Made by a program: the position numbers and the translations under genes | Assembly (NCBI GenBank): GCA_026413225.1 | Contig: CM048557.1 | Location: forward strand, 24,964,871-25,028,870 | Direction of reading: 5' to 3' | Origin: Otis tarda | Taxonomy: Eukaryota > Chordata > Aves > Otidiformes > Otididae | DNA length: 64,000 bases | Notes under the pieces: model-generated | What the model was told of the DNA's origin: nothing | The model's input: the letters and a program-made list of their open reading frames with translations, nothing else | Database searches by the model: none | Part shown: positions 48,334-60,214 of the stretch, piece by piece | Layout of the letters: the number at the start of each line of letters is the position of its first letter | Numbering within the stretch: position 1 is the first letter of the stretch

Positions 48334-51300
48334 TCAGTGCTGACCTTACCTCACCTTAGAACTTGCGAAAATCAGTGATGCTTTCAAAAGTATCCACTGA
48401 CTCTAAGAAAACAAATTTAAGGATTGTGCAGTTTTGCATGAGTGCTCAAACATCTGCATTATTCGTCTGGCCCTCATCACTATACTGAGCTCCGGGGAAA
48501 CTTTACAATACTGTCAAAGTGTATTACTTACTGTATCTGTATGTTTTACAGGTCAAACCATTGTCCCTGTTTTACAGGTAGGATTTGAAGGTTCAGGCAG
48601 ACTGCTGGCATGTCTGCATAGTGCAATGGAGTGTGAAACATACCTCCTTGAGACAGCATGTTCACGCCTGCTTCAGAACCAGAAGCAGTACAGTTTCAGC
48701 ACAGCCTCTGAACAAATAAGCTGTAATGATGAAAGACTGAACTTACAAGGTCTGGCGTAGCAATGTTGAATGTGGCCAGACTGCTTTCAGATCTCATGAT
48801 TCTCTGCTTCTTACTAAGCAATGCCATGTGAACACAGCAGCTTGGAATCGCCATGCTGTACTTGACTCTCTGTTGCAGGCATGCCCCAAGTGATTCACCC
48901 ACAAGCATTAAGGGAGTTATGCTTGAATTATTATGGCAGAACAGGAAACGGTTTTTGGAGGTTTCCTTCTAAAATGTTGGCTAATGCTAAACAGAAGACT
49001 ACCTCCCGGAGTCACTGAGAGAGCATGGGAATAGCAGCAGAAAGTCAGGTATTTACATATGGACAAGAGGTGAAGCTTTTTTAATGAGCAATTGTGTAGA
49101 TCCTCCTGTTTGGTTTGAAGCACAGAAACATCTCTTAACTCTCATTCAGATAAGAAAGGAAAAAAAGAATCTATCTCCTTCACAGAGTTTACCAACAGCA
49201 TTACAGCTCATGCTGCAGTCTCAGCATTTTCTCTCAGTTTATTCTATTAGCTGAGAAAAATCATAAGAATAATCTACATAGAGTTAAAAGCAGTTAAACA
49301 CATTCTGCCCTGTACAGTGTGGTATCTAAATTTCAGAGTTAACTCCAGCAGGCTCTGTTCTGCTTTTTGCAGACTTTCCTCTTCCCCTTGCCCTTCCCTC
49401 TTCATCTTCCCCTTTCCCTTCCCCTTTCCATTCTCCTTCCCCTTCCATTTCCCTTTCAATTTCTAGGCCATAAAAAGCAATCCTTGAAAATGTTTCCATG
49501 ATTGCATTATAGCAATCAAAAGTGCTGAGGGAGATATAATGACAAACAATGCACCATCATCATCAGACACAAAGCAAAATGACTCATTTGCTTTCAAATT
49601 GGTTAACTGGTAGAGCTTTTTTTAAGTTCAGTTCTATCTGGGACTTGGAAAGCATTACACCTACTTTTTCATTCAACATGCAGCAACACACAAAGCCTGC
49701 TCTCTGTCCTCCATCACATGCTTGGGCACCACATTGCCCTTTACGTTAAACCTCTTCTAAATAAACAAAATTAGTGGAAGAAAAATCTGAAAATAAGCAA
49801 TATTAACTCTAAGACAAAAGGCAAGAGGAAAGGGGTGCAACTGCATGTTTTTGGCCTTTTAATATCTTCATTCTATCTTCATTCTAATAAATGAAAAGAT
49901 ACTGGAGGAAATAATAGGATGAGGCATTCAAAATATAAATTAGCAGATGATTAAGATATATACAGAAAGTTAATAACTTCCCATAGCATTTAACTATTCT
50001 CTTCCCCAAATATCATATTTTGGTGTTAGGTTTTTTCCCCAAAAGTTAGTGAAAACAATTAGATATGGAATTTTAACAAATCTTGGATTAGAATTTGACT
50101 CATACAGGTTCTTCTGTAAAACAGATTATGAAGTCTCTCCAAGAAAGTTTACACCTGCATGCAATGGGCAGAATAGTCTATTTCATGTGAAATACAGGCA
50201 TTTAGAAACCAGAAGTAATGTTTTTACTGGAGACTATAAAATAGAAAATGGACCTATCTTACTGAGTCAGCTTTTAACTTCAAGTGCAGAATTTGAGACA
50301 CAACTTGCTGGTTTCCTGAGTAGGTCCATCTCCCACTGACTCCAGTGGGAGCTCTGAGTACCCAGCAGCTTTGTGCGTCTCAGTGGTCTGAGTGCCTTGA
50401 AGTGATTTCTGAAACTAAGAAATCAAAAAGTAGGAATAAGCTCTGAAATGACAAATTCTGAGGTTTTGGCAGTAGTTTCCTCAGCTGTAAAGCAGAGACG
50501 TCTGTACTTGGCTGTCCTTTAGAACCCGGTGAGAAATCTTTCTATAATATTTGTAAATATGTAAAGTTGAAAGGATAGCTGGAGATGTGCAAGTTTTACT
50601 TGTGCTGGCTTTACAGTGGTGTGTTTGAGACTCACTGAACATACTCCTTTACTTAGCATAAAGTGCTTTGTTTATAGCACCAAATAATATTGGAAAGGAA
50701 TAAAATGAGCTAATGATCTTATTTTTTAAGGTTATTTTTACAGACTCTAGGGCAGTGACATTGTGCAGCATTCATAGCATAGCATTTCAGTAGACTTATT
50801 TTGTCCTGGAGGACATAAACAAAGAAAAAGCCCTTGGGTAAGGTTTAGCCTTCAGTATGAGGACTCTGTTCTTGTTGGGTAAACTTACAAACCTAAGAAG
50901 CCTAAGATCTTGAGCATAAAGCAGCAGTGTTCCATTTGTAGAAGAATTTTTCATTAGCATCTTTCCCCAATATTTTAATCTATTACTAGACTTCAGAGTA
51001 GTGTGAAGTAATAAATGATTTTGTAATGAAATGCATGACACCTGACTGTTCCTTGATTTGTATTGGAAGCCTGTCAGTGTTAACATAAAATGCTTAGGTC
51101 AATAAATTGCTATAAATCATCATTAAATCTATGACAGTCGATGCATTAACACCAGTAGGAACAAAATCAGTAGTTGTCCCTTATATTAAAGAAGGCTTTA
51201 CTTTCCTTAGATTATTAGCAAATCAAATGCTGCCTATAATATGTATTATCTATATAGTATGTATTTATGCAAAGTGGACATCTTAGTTTTCAGTTATCTT

Positions 51301-53188
51301 GCATGTTTTAGTGCCTGAATTTGATTGACTTTGAGGAACTGATAAAATGAAAGTAATAGAATGGCAAAAAGACTCCCAAGCATTCATTGCAGAGATATTT
51401 TTTTTTTCACCACTCTATACAAAAATCTGAATTCGGAGCCAAAGTCTCTTGCAAGTTCCAGATGGTGTGACATTTATCCTTGCTGTCTTCCCCAACTGTG
51501 CCACTGCCACTGAAGGCATGGATCTAGAAACAACACTGTTTATTGTAGAGTACAACAGTAAAAATAAATGCTATTTAGTTTTGAATGGTATGGCAATTGT
51601 TTAACAGAATTTTCCTTGGCTCATGGTCTGTTTTATTCTCTGTTCCATTCTTTTTTCTGAAAAGTAGTCTGGGAGTGTATTAAACTGCTGCAATGCAAGA
51701 CGCGTCACTTTTCATTTAACTAAAGGCTTGGTTTTTCCATAAGAATTCCTAGTGCTCATGTTCTGAGCTTTGTTTGAATGTAGTTTTATACATCCTCAGA
51801 GCAAAACATTGCAAATGGAATGACATAGTTGTGATTAATACCTTGTGTACATGTTGTCTGAAATAGAACGTTAAGAGTTTTCGGATTTGCATCTGCAAGA
51901 GAATCCAAAATGCACTGGTTAGTGGCCACAGAGGTATTTTAAGATCAGACAGGGCTTGTTTTCAGGATTTGTTTATTTTGTAAGAAAGATAGAGAGAAGA
52001 TTTCACACAGACTAAAAAATAGCTATAGCAGCTTGTATAATACAAATTAATCTGATAGCATACATAATGGTACAAGCTGTTCATTACAGGATACAAGAGT
52101 CCTTCCTTTACCAATAGCTTTTCAAAACTAGTTCTTGTAGCTCAGCAAGTGTCATCGTGTCTTGGCATCTTCTAAAAACAGGAGCAGTGTCACAAATAAA
52201 AATGTGCATTTTCCATGTAACTAACCCCAGCAATTTATGTTTATAGCTGCTAGTATTCTGCATGCAATTCATGCAAGACTGTCCCATATATAAAGAACGC
52301 CTGCTGCAGACTCTTGCCATTTCACATAGCCAGAATATTGGCATGGAAAAATACTACCTATATATGCCTGTGCCTGGGACATGCAAACACTATGGAAAAT
52401 TCTGGCACTATCAAAAATATAAAACAGTAACAGGTAAAAGACCAATGAACTGGAATTTAAATGTCTGAACTCCTTTGAAGCAAAGTACTGATGGGAGGTA
52501 GAGGGAAAGAGGGAGTAGTGTTAGCCTCTGTGGTTTTGTTCAGCAAAATATTTCAGCAATATTTCAGCCAACAGAAAAGAAGCTGAAATTATGGCAGACT
52601 AGAATTAAGCATTTTCTATATTTCTGTTACTTGCAAGCCACCAGCCATTAAACTTCAAATTCAGACTTTTCTATTACTATCTGATTGCAAATTATCCAAT
52701 TTATTTTTAACACACTTCTCGAAAGGTCATAAGAGGTATCTGAGGTTAGGGCTTTTATGGACACCTAGCTATATTAAATAGCCATTACATTAACTAATTC
52801 CAAGGAGTTAGCATTCCTAAAAGATGCATCTCAAGGAGATTTCTCTTCATTACACTGAGTGGCCACGTACTCTGTTGTTCTAGGAATTATGCTATAGTGA
52901 CAGTTTCTCCGTTGGCTTTTGCAAGAGCCTAGGATTACTATTTTAGATTAGACACTGAAATGTAGAAATGTACACTTGACTTTGTTAAATTGCATTATGT
53001 CATTTCAAACCATTCCCCCAATATGTCAGGAAAGCTTTGAATTCTCATCCTATCATTGTCACGCAGTGTTAGGTGCAAATTTAAACCAGGATTTTCTCTA
53101 GTCAGTCATTCAGGTATACATACTGGACAAGACAGACTACAGTCACACACCGCTTCCTACCATTTTGACAGAAAACATCAATAATGAC
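48334..53188. other. 4.9-kb stretch without recognised transposons
   Basis: AT-rich, with no gene, RNA or clear transposon. A pure pyrimidine tract at 49374-49457 is listed separately. Confidence 0.45.
49374..49457. repeat. Polypyrimidine (CCTTTC)n-like tract
   Basis: About 84 bases almost entirely C and T on the plus strand (CTTCCCCTTGCCCTTCC and similar words, with CCCCTTTCC repeated). Such mirror-like homopurine/homopyrimidine tracts can adopt triplex (H-DNA) structure. The antisense low-complexity frame (K, G and E-rich) is not a gene. Confidence 0.85.
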
Positions 53189-53529
53189 TGTCAAGACCCT
53201 GAGGGCACCAATAGGCCTATCAGCACTAATCGGAGAGACCAGCCTCACCTGGGGCTTCCCCAAGTCCCCTCCTGCCCACAGGCCCAGGGGCTCTGTTTAA
53301 GCTCAGCCTGGGGCCTTTAGGCCTGAGCTATGGTGGAGAGCTGTTGGTCTCTAGCTAAGTTATAGCTGTACATGGCAAAGCATCATGGCAAAGCATCATG
53401 TGTGGCCTGATGTTTTAGTTCTGCGTGGTGATCACTGGATAGAGTCTGATCCTGGTCACCCTCACTGCTGGCTGTGGGGTCAGGCCTGACTCCCTTACCC
53501 CTGGGGAACAGCTGATTCTAGTGATGACA
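53189..53529 (-). mobile_element. GC-rich LTR-like repeat, copy 3
   Basis: The third copy of the family at 3294-3788, in reverse orientation and about 341 bp long, so shorter by an internal loss. On the minus strand it has CAGCTGTTCCCCAG, GATCACCACGCAGAAC, CTCCACCATAGCTCAGGC, CCCCAGGCTGAGCTTAA, AGAGCCCCTGGGCCT, CCCCAGGTGAGGCTG and GGCCTATTGGTGCCCTCAG, in the same order as copy 1. The plus-strand ends are TGTCAAG and GATGACA. No target duplication is visible. A 13-bp unit, CATGGCAAAGCAT, is tandemly doubled inside it (53371-53396). Confidence 0.6.
53371..53400. repeat. 13-bp tandem duplication inside the GC-rich repeat
   Basis: CATGGCAAAGCAT occurs twice in direct succession followed by CATG. 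It is absent from copies 1 and 2, so it arose after this copy inserted. Confidence 0.85.
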
Positions 53530-54154
53530 CTCTAGCTATGTTTTTCTAATCAGGTATATGCTTATACAACCATTCACTATGGAACATGTTTTTGTAGACT
53601 ATCTAGGAGCCATATAGGATGATCAAAGCTACCACTGAAGTCTAGCTGTGTAAATTCTGGTACTTTTTAAAGCCTGCTATCTTGTTAGAGAATGTGCTTA
53701 AGTAGATGTGATTTAATGTATTCATGACATGCTTACTACCTGTCATTCATCTACTAACTAAAATTCCAATGTTCATAAATAATATATTTTGATTACTCAT
53801 TCAAATACTTCAGGAACTTGAGAGTAAGCTACTGGCTGTATCCCAAGGCTTTCCTTTTCCTTGTTTGAAGATATGTCCTTTCTAGGTTTTGAAAGATAAT
53901 TGTTAAGAATTTGAGGTTGTTTCAGCCCACTCCAAATTATTTACTGGAAAATTTGTCAGGGTGAGCCAACTTAAACTTCTGAATAGAAGACAGAAAAACA
54001 CTAAACATAAAATTCTATTGCCTCTCATTTAGCTTTCACTTTGAGGTGGTGCAGACCCACACTGCATTTCTTGAAGTTCACTGTTTTGTTTTGTTTTTCA
54101 TTCTTCCCTTGTGGCTGGCAAATTCTATCACTTTCTTTTTCACTCAGGCTTATT
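53530..54154. other. Unique AT-rich DNA
   Basis: No gene or repeat recognised. The next five bases (54155-54159) are the target duplication of LTR D. Confidence 0.5.
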
Positions 54155-54159
54155 CCCAC
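54155..54159. repeat. Target site duplication of LTR D, left copy
   Basis: CCCAC directly before the TG end of LTR D. It is identical to 54747-54751. Confidence 0.88.
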
Positions 54160-54746
54160 TGTCCTGGTTTCAGCTGAGATGGAGCTAATTTTCTTCTCAG
54201 TAGCTGCTGTATTTTGGATTTAATATGAGATTTGATAGGTGAAGAATGTTGGTAATACACTGATGTTATTAGTTGTTGATAAATACACCAAGGACTTTTT
54301 TTTCAGTTCCCCAGGTTTCATTACTGTCCAGGTGCAAGAAGTGGGGTTGGGCATAGCCAGTACAGTTGTCCTGAACCAGCCACATGAAGTATTCCATACC
54401 ATAAGCATCATGCTTAGTATATAAGTGGGGGTTGGCCAATGGGCAGCTCTTTCACTGCTTGGGATCATTGCAGGATTGCTTTCAGCTTCGTTCCATGATT
54501 GCTGGTTGGGATGGGCTGTATCGGTCATTGGGTCATTGAGTGCTGAGAAATTGTGCATACTTTATTTTGTATATTTTATTTTACCTATACTTTATTATTA
54601 TTATAATCTTCCTTTGCTCTCCTAGTAAAGTCTTAATCTCAAACTGCAAGTTTTCCTTTCTTCCTGATGCTCTCCCCCATCACACACTGGAGAGTGAGCA
54701 AGCAGCTACATGGTACTTGATTGCTGACTGGGGTTAAACCACCACA
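54160..54746 (+). mobile_element. Solo LTR D, avian endogenous retrovirus
   Basis: A complete solo LTR of 587 bp, beginning TGTCCTGGTTTCAGCTGAGA and ending GGGGTTAAACCACCACA, with a perfect 5-bp target duplication (CCCAC). This LTR type (the GTTTCAGCTG..GGTTAAACCA ends) is common in non-galliform birds; the statement comes from recall, and the exact family name is not assigned. It has a canonical TATATAA at 54418-54424 in the context CATGCTTAGTATATAAGTGG. Downstream come the T/A-rich part (TTATTATTATAATC) and the short U5 with TCTCCCCCATCACACACTGG. The central part looks shortened: little sequence separates TTCAGTTCCCC from the GTATTCCATACCATA block. No retroviral genes flank it. The 112-codon antisense frame is not a gene. 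Confidence 0.92.
54418..54424 (+). promoter_or_regulatory. TATA box of LTR D
   Basis: TATATAA in a GC-richer context (GGGGGTTGGCC follows), in the position expected for the U3/R junction of this LTR type. Confidence 0.65.
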
Positions 54747-54751
54747 CCCAC
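54747..54751. repeat. Target site duplication of LTR D, right copy
   Basis: CCCAC, identical to 54155-54159. Confidence 0.88.
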
Positions 54752-55367
54752 CTTCACATATCCCTTCCTTTATTGTCAAACACTGATTAGAACAGTTTAA
54801 GAACTTGTTGAGTCACTTATATGTGAGAAAGCTGGACAAAGCAGTAAGAATATCCCTAACTGAAGTATTCTGACTAGCCCTGGGCAGAAGTCTGTAACTT
54901 GGGGTAAATAGCCTACCTCCATCGTCTATTTTACCATTTTTCTTTTCCAGCATATATCTGTGATTTCAAATTCCTTGTTGTCATATGGTCTTACGCTACA
55001 GATGACCCGTTAGGTACTTACAAAAGGCTTTATCTATAATTCTATCTTGGTTTATTGATCTATAGGATCCCATTATGGCAGGGCCCTTTTGTTTTCATCT
55101 CCTAATGAGTTTTATCATGTCTCAAGTAAGCATCCTTGATATTTAAGGCAAAATTCCTTCATTTTCTGCATCCACCCCTTACTAATCAGTCGTTATCTTT
55201 GCATTTATATTGCAGCTTGCCAATTATTCTGTCAAATATCTTCTTTATAAAGGAAGTGGTAGCACTGATTGTATCTTAAGAATACAAGTTCTCCTTTGTC
55301 CCTTGTATCTTTCGAAGACATCTTTAAGTCATAATTTCTCCAGCTGTTTTATGATCTGTTATCAGCA
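54752..55367. other. Unique AT-rich DNA between LTR D and the tandem duplication
   Basis: No gene or repeat recognised. Confidence 0.5.
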
Positions 55368-55724
55368 ACTGCACTCCTCTTTCTCATTCTCCCTTAAACA
55401 CAGATCTTAAATTTCTGTCAAGGTTGTTTGTGGGCATCTTTCACAAACTTTTTCCCATATTACTTTCAAGTCCTTTATAGATGATCAAAATTTTTTTCTT
55501 TAATCCAGATCTCAGTACGCAAATTTCAAATTTTTCTCTCTATATACTGCACTCCTCTTTCTCATTCTCCCTTAAACACAGATCTTAAATTTCTGTCAAG
55601 GTTGTTTGTGGGCATCTTTCACAAACTTTTTCCCATATTACTTTCAAGTCCTTTATAGATGATCAAAATTTTTTTCTTTAATCCAGATCTCAGTACGCAA
55701 ATTTCAAATTTTTCTCTCTATATA
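55368..55724. repeat. Exact 178-bp tandem duplication
   Basis: Bases 55368-55545 are repeated at 55546-55723 with no difference that I can find; the match ends after 55724. The unit starts ACTGCACTCCTCTTTC and ends TCTCTCTATAT. It is AT-rich, pyrimidine-biased and not part of a recognised transposon. Lack of divergence means the event is recent or reflects an assembly duplication. No gene is affected. Confidence 0.97.
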
Positions 55725-56013
55725 AGGGAATTTAGATTTTAAACATGTCTATAGGGAAAATATCTGTTTAACATCATTTACATTCTGAGAAACACAGAAT
55801 TCTTTACTCCAGATTTCACTGGGATTTGGCTTTACTCTTGGTTACGGCAGTTGAGTACTAATGAAACCCTTTAGGAACGTATTTTGATTGTAAATTTTGA
55901 TGGTGGTAAATTGTGAGTAAGTGTTAAAATAAATAGATTTTATTTGCATCCACAGACGAAATGCATAAAATACTACATTGATTTCAATAGGCTAGCTTCA
56001 TGATTATGCCAGT
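55725..56013. other. Unique DNA before LTR C
   Basis: AT-rich, nothing recognised. Confidence 0.5.
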
Positions 56014-57007
56014 TGTGGTGGGTTGACCCTGGCTGGATGCCAGGTGCCCACCACAGCTGCTCTATCACTCCCCCTCTTTTTTAACTGGACAGGGGAGAGA
56101 AGATATAACGAAAGGGTCATGGGTTGAGATAAGAACAGGAAGAGATCATTCACCAGTTACTGTTACAGGCAAAAACAGACCCGACTTGGGAAAAATTTAT
56201 TTAATTTGTTAACAATCAAATCAGAGTAGGATAATGAGAAATAAAAACTAAATCTTAAAACACATTCTCCCCACCTCTCACTTCTTCTTCTAGGCTCAAC
56301 TTTGCTCCTGACTTTATCTCCTTCCCCTGAGCAGCACAGGGGAATGGGGATTGCGGTCAGTTCATCACACTTTGTCTCTGCCTCTCCTTCCTTCTTGGGA
56401 AGAGGACCCACGGGCTATAGCACTTCATTAACTGGTCCAGCATGGGTCCCCCATGAGGTCACAAGTCCTGTCAGAAAACCTGCTCCCGTGTGGGCTCCTC
56501 TCTCCGTGGTCCACAGGTCCTGCCAGGAGCCTGCTCCACAGCCTCCTTCAGGCATCCACCTGCTCTGGTATGGGGTCCTCCACGGGCTGCAGGTGGATCT
56601 CGGCTTCTCCATGGGCCTCCATGGGCTGCAGGGGGACAACCTGTCTCACCATGGGCTGCACCACGGGCTGCAGGGGAATCTCTGTTCGGCACCTGGAATG
56701 CCTCCTCCCTGTCCTTCTTCACTGACCTTGGTGTCTGCAGGGTTGGTGCTCTCACATAGTCTCACACCTCTCTTCTGCCTGCTGTCGTTATGCAAGAGGT
56801 ATTTTTCACCCTTCTCAAATACGTTATCACAGAGGCGCTACCACTGTTGGTGATGGGCTCCTCCTCAGCCAGCGGTGGGTCTGTCTTACAGCTCGCTGGC
56901 ATTGGCTCTATGGGATGTGGGGGAATTTTCTGGCACTTTCTCACAGAAGCCACCTCTGTAGCCCCCCCTCGCCCCCCAGCAAAACTTTGCCATGCAAACC
57001 CAATACA
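56014..57007 (-). mobile_element. Solo LTR C, ERVL-like, distant relative of LTRs A and B
   Basis: A solo LTR of about 994 bp in reverse orientation. On the minus strand it starts TGTATTGGGTTTGCATGGC and ends GGGTCAACCCACCACA. The plus-strand left end, GGTTGACCCTGGCTGGATGC, is a sequence very common in bird genomes (from recall). The flanks CCAGT (56009-56013) and TCAGT (57008-57012) differ at one of five bases, which looks like an ageing target duplication. It shares the body plan of LTR A: AATAAA (TTTATT at 56196-56201), GCAGCACAGGGG..GCGGTCAGTTCATCAC (near 56330-56370), the GGGCTGCAGGTGGATCTC block (56583-56600) and a TATA-like TATTTGAG (56814-56821, minus). It keeps the part missing from LTR B. 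The GC-rich frame of 183 codons at 56302-56853 is not a gene. Confidence 0.87.
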
Positions 57008-60000
57008 TCAGTAAACAGGAGATCAAATATGGAAGGGAAAGCTAATGGTGCTGACAATATAGTGTAAATCTCTTGAGACATAACCTTTTTCTAAATGCAG
57101 ATCTCTCTTCACTGAAAAGAGGTAAGGTGAGGCAATTCTTTTTACTCAAATAGAAGTAAAGACATTTTATGTTTTTTTAAAAAAAATATGTATACATATA
57201 TATACTGTAGAGAAAGAGTTTGCCCCCTTACTGTTTTAAACTTAGCTAGCTTTCCTTTATCTGAATGCATAGTCCTTTACTTCTTAAAGGGTTGCTGCTT
57301 AATAGGTCTGATTTACTGTCCTTTGGAAGAAGAGTAGGATAATGGTATCCCAAAGGTGTTACATAAGGAAATCAGGAAGCAGCTCTCATATTAGATAAAA
57401 CCTCTGAGACAATTATTTGCCTTTATCAAAATGACCATAAACCACACTGAGGTATGCAATAGAGAAAATTTATATTCATGGTGGTGAAAAATGTATAAAC
57501 CTTGCTAAATGCAAAATTTCATTACATTTTTTCTGGTTTGTTTTCCTTTAAAAAAAAGGTAGACTGCTACTATCTGATGCATTTTTCCTGTGTGATGAAA
57601 ACAAAAGGTTCTTTTTCTTCCCCATAATCATATTCCTCCCCAAGGATTTAGCTTTGGAGTTGTTCTTTCTCTGTAAGAATGGAACAATGACTGTAAACAT
57701 AATTCACTCTAAGGATTCTTCAGCCATTTAAGAAACAACTTGTCAGTTGTTAAAGGTAGAAATGGAACGAATTTTTTTTGTATTGTCAAAGAGCCTAATA
57801 CAAAAGGAAAAGAACACTAACATCACATGCAGATCTCTTTTATGGCTTTAAGTAGGTTCTTTTACTTCTTAATGTAAGTTCATAATAAATAAGCATCTAT
57901 TTCCTAACAGTGTTAGTCATTAAAAGACAGAGAAAGATTGAGTAGGAAACAGCAGAATTTCACCCATGTACTTTGTCTGAAGGGGATTCTGAAAGAGCGA
58001 CCAACATAAAAAAATACAGACTTCTTCCAATTGTTTGAGAATGTCAGAGTGCCTTATAAGCTACTTAGTAGCAAGGTACCATAAAATGAAGATGTAGGCT
58101 TTATCTTTGAAGAAATAGATTAGTATTAGCTGTCAAATGAAATTAGTTGGGCAGTCTTACTATAGTTCAAAGCATGAGTTTAGTGGCAGTTTTCGACAAA
58201 AGTTTGTAGACTTCACCCTATACCTGCATCTCTTTCTGTTTCTTTTCTGTAAAATAAAATACAGAACATGCCTATTTATAAAACAGGTTTGCCATTTCTA
58301 TAGGTCTTTGACAACAGAGGAAAGGATATACTTTTGGGCCTCTTAATTCATAAAATTTGCTGGCCTACACGTCATTAATGCTATTGCCTAAAAGTTGAAG
58401 CTGATAGCAACTTGTGAGTGGAGTTAAGTATCCAAACGCAATAGAACTGTAGCAATGGAGAAAGGGAAAAAGGTGTTGATTGTGCCATTTTCTTTAATTC
58501 ATTTTAATTAAAAAAAAAAAAAAAGATAGACTGATGTTACTGATTTACTCAGCCAAGCCAAAGCTTAGAGGACAAATGAAAGTAGTATCAATGCTTCAAA
58601 CAGTATTTGCATGTAGCCAATTTGGAATTATACAGAGCATCAGTAACTTGCTGGAGATAAGGAAAGAAAGCTAGTTATTAGAGCCTCTAGTCAGTGGCTT
58701 GCTTTGAGACTCAAAGTAATGCTGGCTGAATTTACTGGAGTATCTCTACTGCCACTTGTTAAAGGACCATTTCCTTGTGTTTCTCTAGACAGCACGAAAA
58801 GCATAATCTGATGCCACATCATTTTTCCAGTCATGTCTAGAAGACTTAATTCACCATGATATGCAACTTATTCATTGGACAAAGCTGCTTAATGCAGGTT
58901 AGATTATTCACTTCTGCTAATTCTCGGCTGGGAATTTCACACTTGTAGCTTTTAATCTTAAATAGATATCAGATCAAAACTATGATCTGCCCTGGGAAGC
59001 CACACATACCCGTATTTCCAGCATCTTCAGAATGCTAATGCTCACTTTGGTGGGGAATCTACAGCAAAAGGATTGTGCTGCGCTGCAGACGAAAAAGAAT
59101 ACTGCCATCAAAACATAATTATCTTTCAGTAATTCCTGACTTCTGGACCAGTGCTTGTTTTTCTTTCTGAAGATTGCCCAGTAAATTTCAGCAGATGTAC
59201 AAATTAAAAGAAATAGCACACTGACAATGCAAAATTTGCTCTAAATCTCTTAATTAGAAGCACAAACTTCCCAGACAAGGGAAGGAAAAAAACATTGATT
59301 TTTCCAATTTGTATCCAGCCCATCTTCCTTCCAGTTCAGAACAGTAGCCCCATCCCAAGATTGAATCCAAACATTATGCTTGGAGAAGCTGTCTTCCTAT
59401 GGTGTAATTTCTACAGGGCTTTATTGGAGTACTGGCCTTAATGAGTATCCAATCTGATACATGGCAGAAATGTAGATCAGTGGCAATCCAATAATGCGAC
59501 AGCAGGGTTAGCTTTGCAAATGTTTAGTTATTGCTCAGTTACAGGTTGTGCAAGGTGAAAGTGAATCAGAAAATCAATTTAGTGAATGCATGAGTAGCAT
59601 ATTAATGATAGTAAAATGACAGAACTTACATAAAAGGTCAAGACCTAATAATCAATATGAAAAGCAAAAAGTGGACACTACAGAAAAAGTCAGTACTTTA
59701 TTTTCCTGCTTCTGTGTCATGTGAGATTTATTCCCCCTCTCTACCATCGTTGCAGATTTCCTCCTTTTTTTTCTGCTTGTGGTCCTTTCAGTTTAAGTCT
59801 GTGGACCGTGTTTTAGGTGAACATTTATTGCTGGAAGTCAGCAAATTATGGCAGCTGCTCTGACGGTCTTTCAGTTCATGTCTGTCATCTCAATTTACAG
59901 TGAGGATATAGTGCAAGAATTAGGTTTAGAATGGAATAAAAAGTGATTATATTTTCCCTGAAGGAAATGTACCCACAGCTTCTCTAACAGCTAAGTTCTT

Positions 60001-60214
60001 TGCACTGATAAAAGCCTTTGGAAGTAATTACACGTAGGACACAGTCCACAGCGTTTTGCTTTCATATGCTATAAATAAGCCAGGATCAATTGTAAGTCAT
60101 AATAAAATAGGCAGCATGTATTAATTTTGCATAGGATAATGTATTTCAGGAGATGTGCAAGCTGATAACAAACTCAGTGGTCTGCAGGGAGGAAAAGCTT
60201 CTTGCAAGAGTGAC
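57008..60214. other. 3.2-kb AT-rich unique stretch
   Basis: No gene or transposon recognised. There is a (TA)-rich run near 57188-57206 and an A-run at 58508-58524. Confidence 0.45.

Noticed and set aside
56302..56853. 183-codon frame, plus strand
   Set aside because: It lies in the GC-rich part of LTR C with the same origin as the frames in LTRs A and B.
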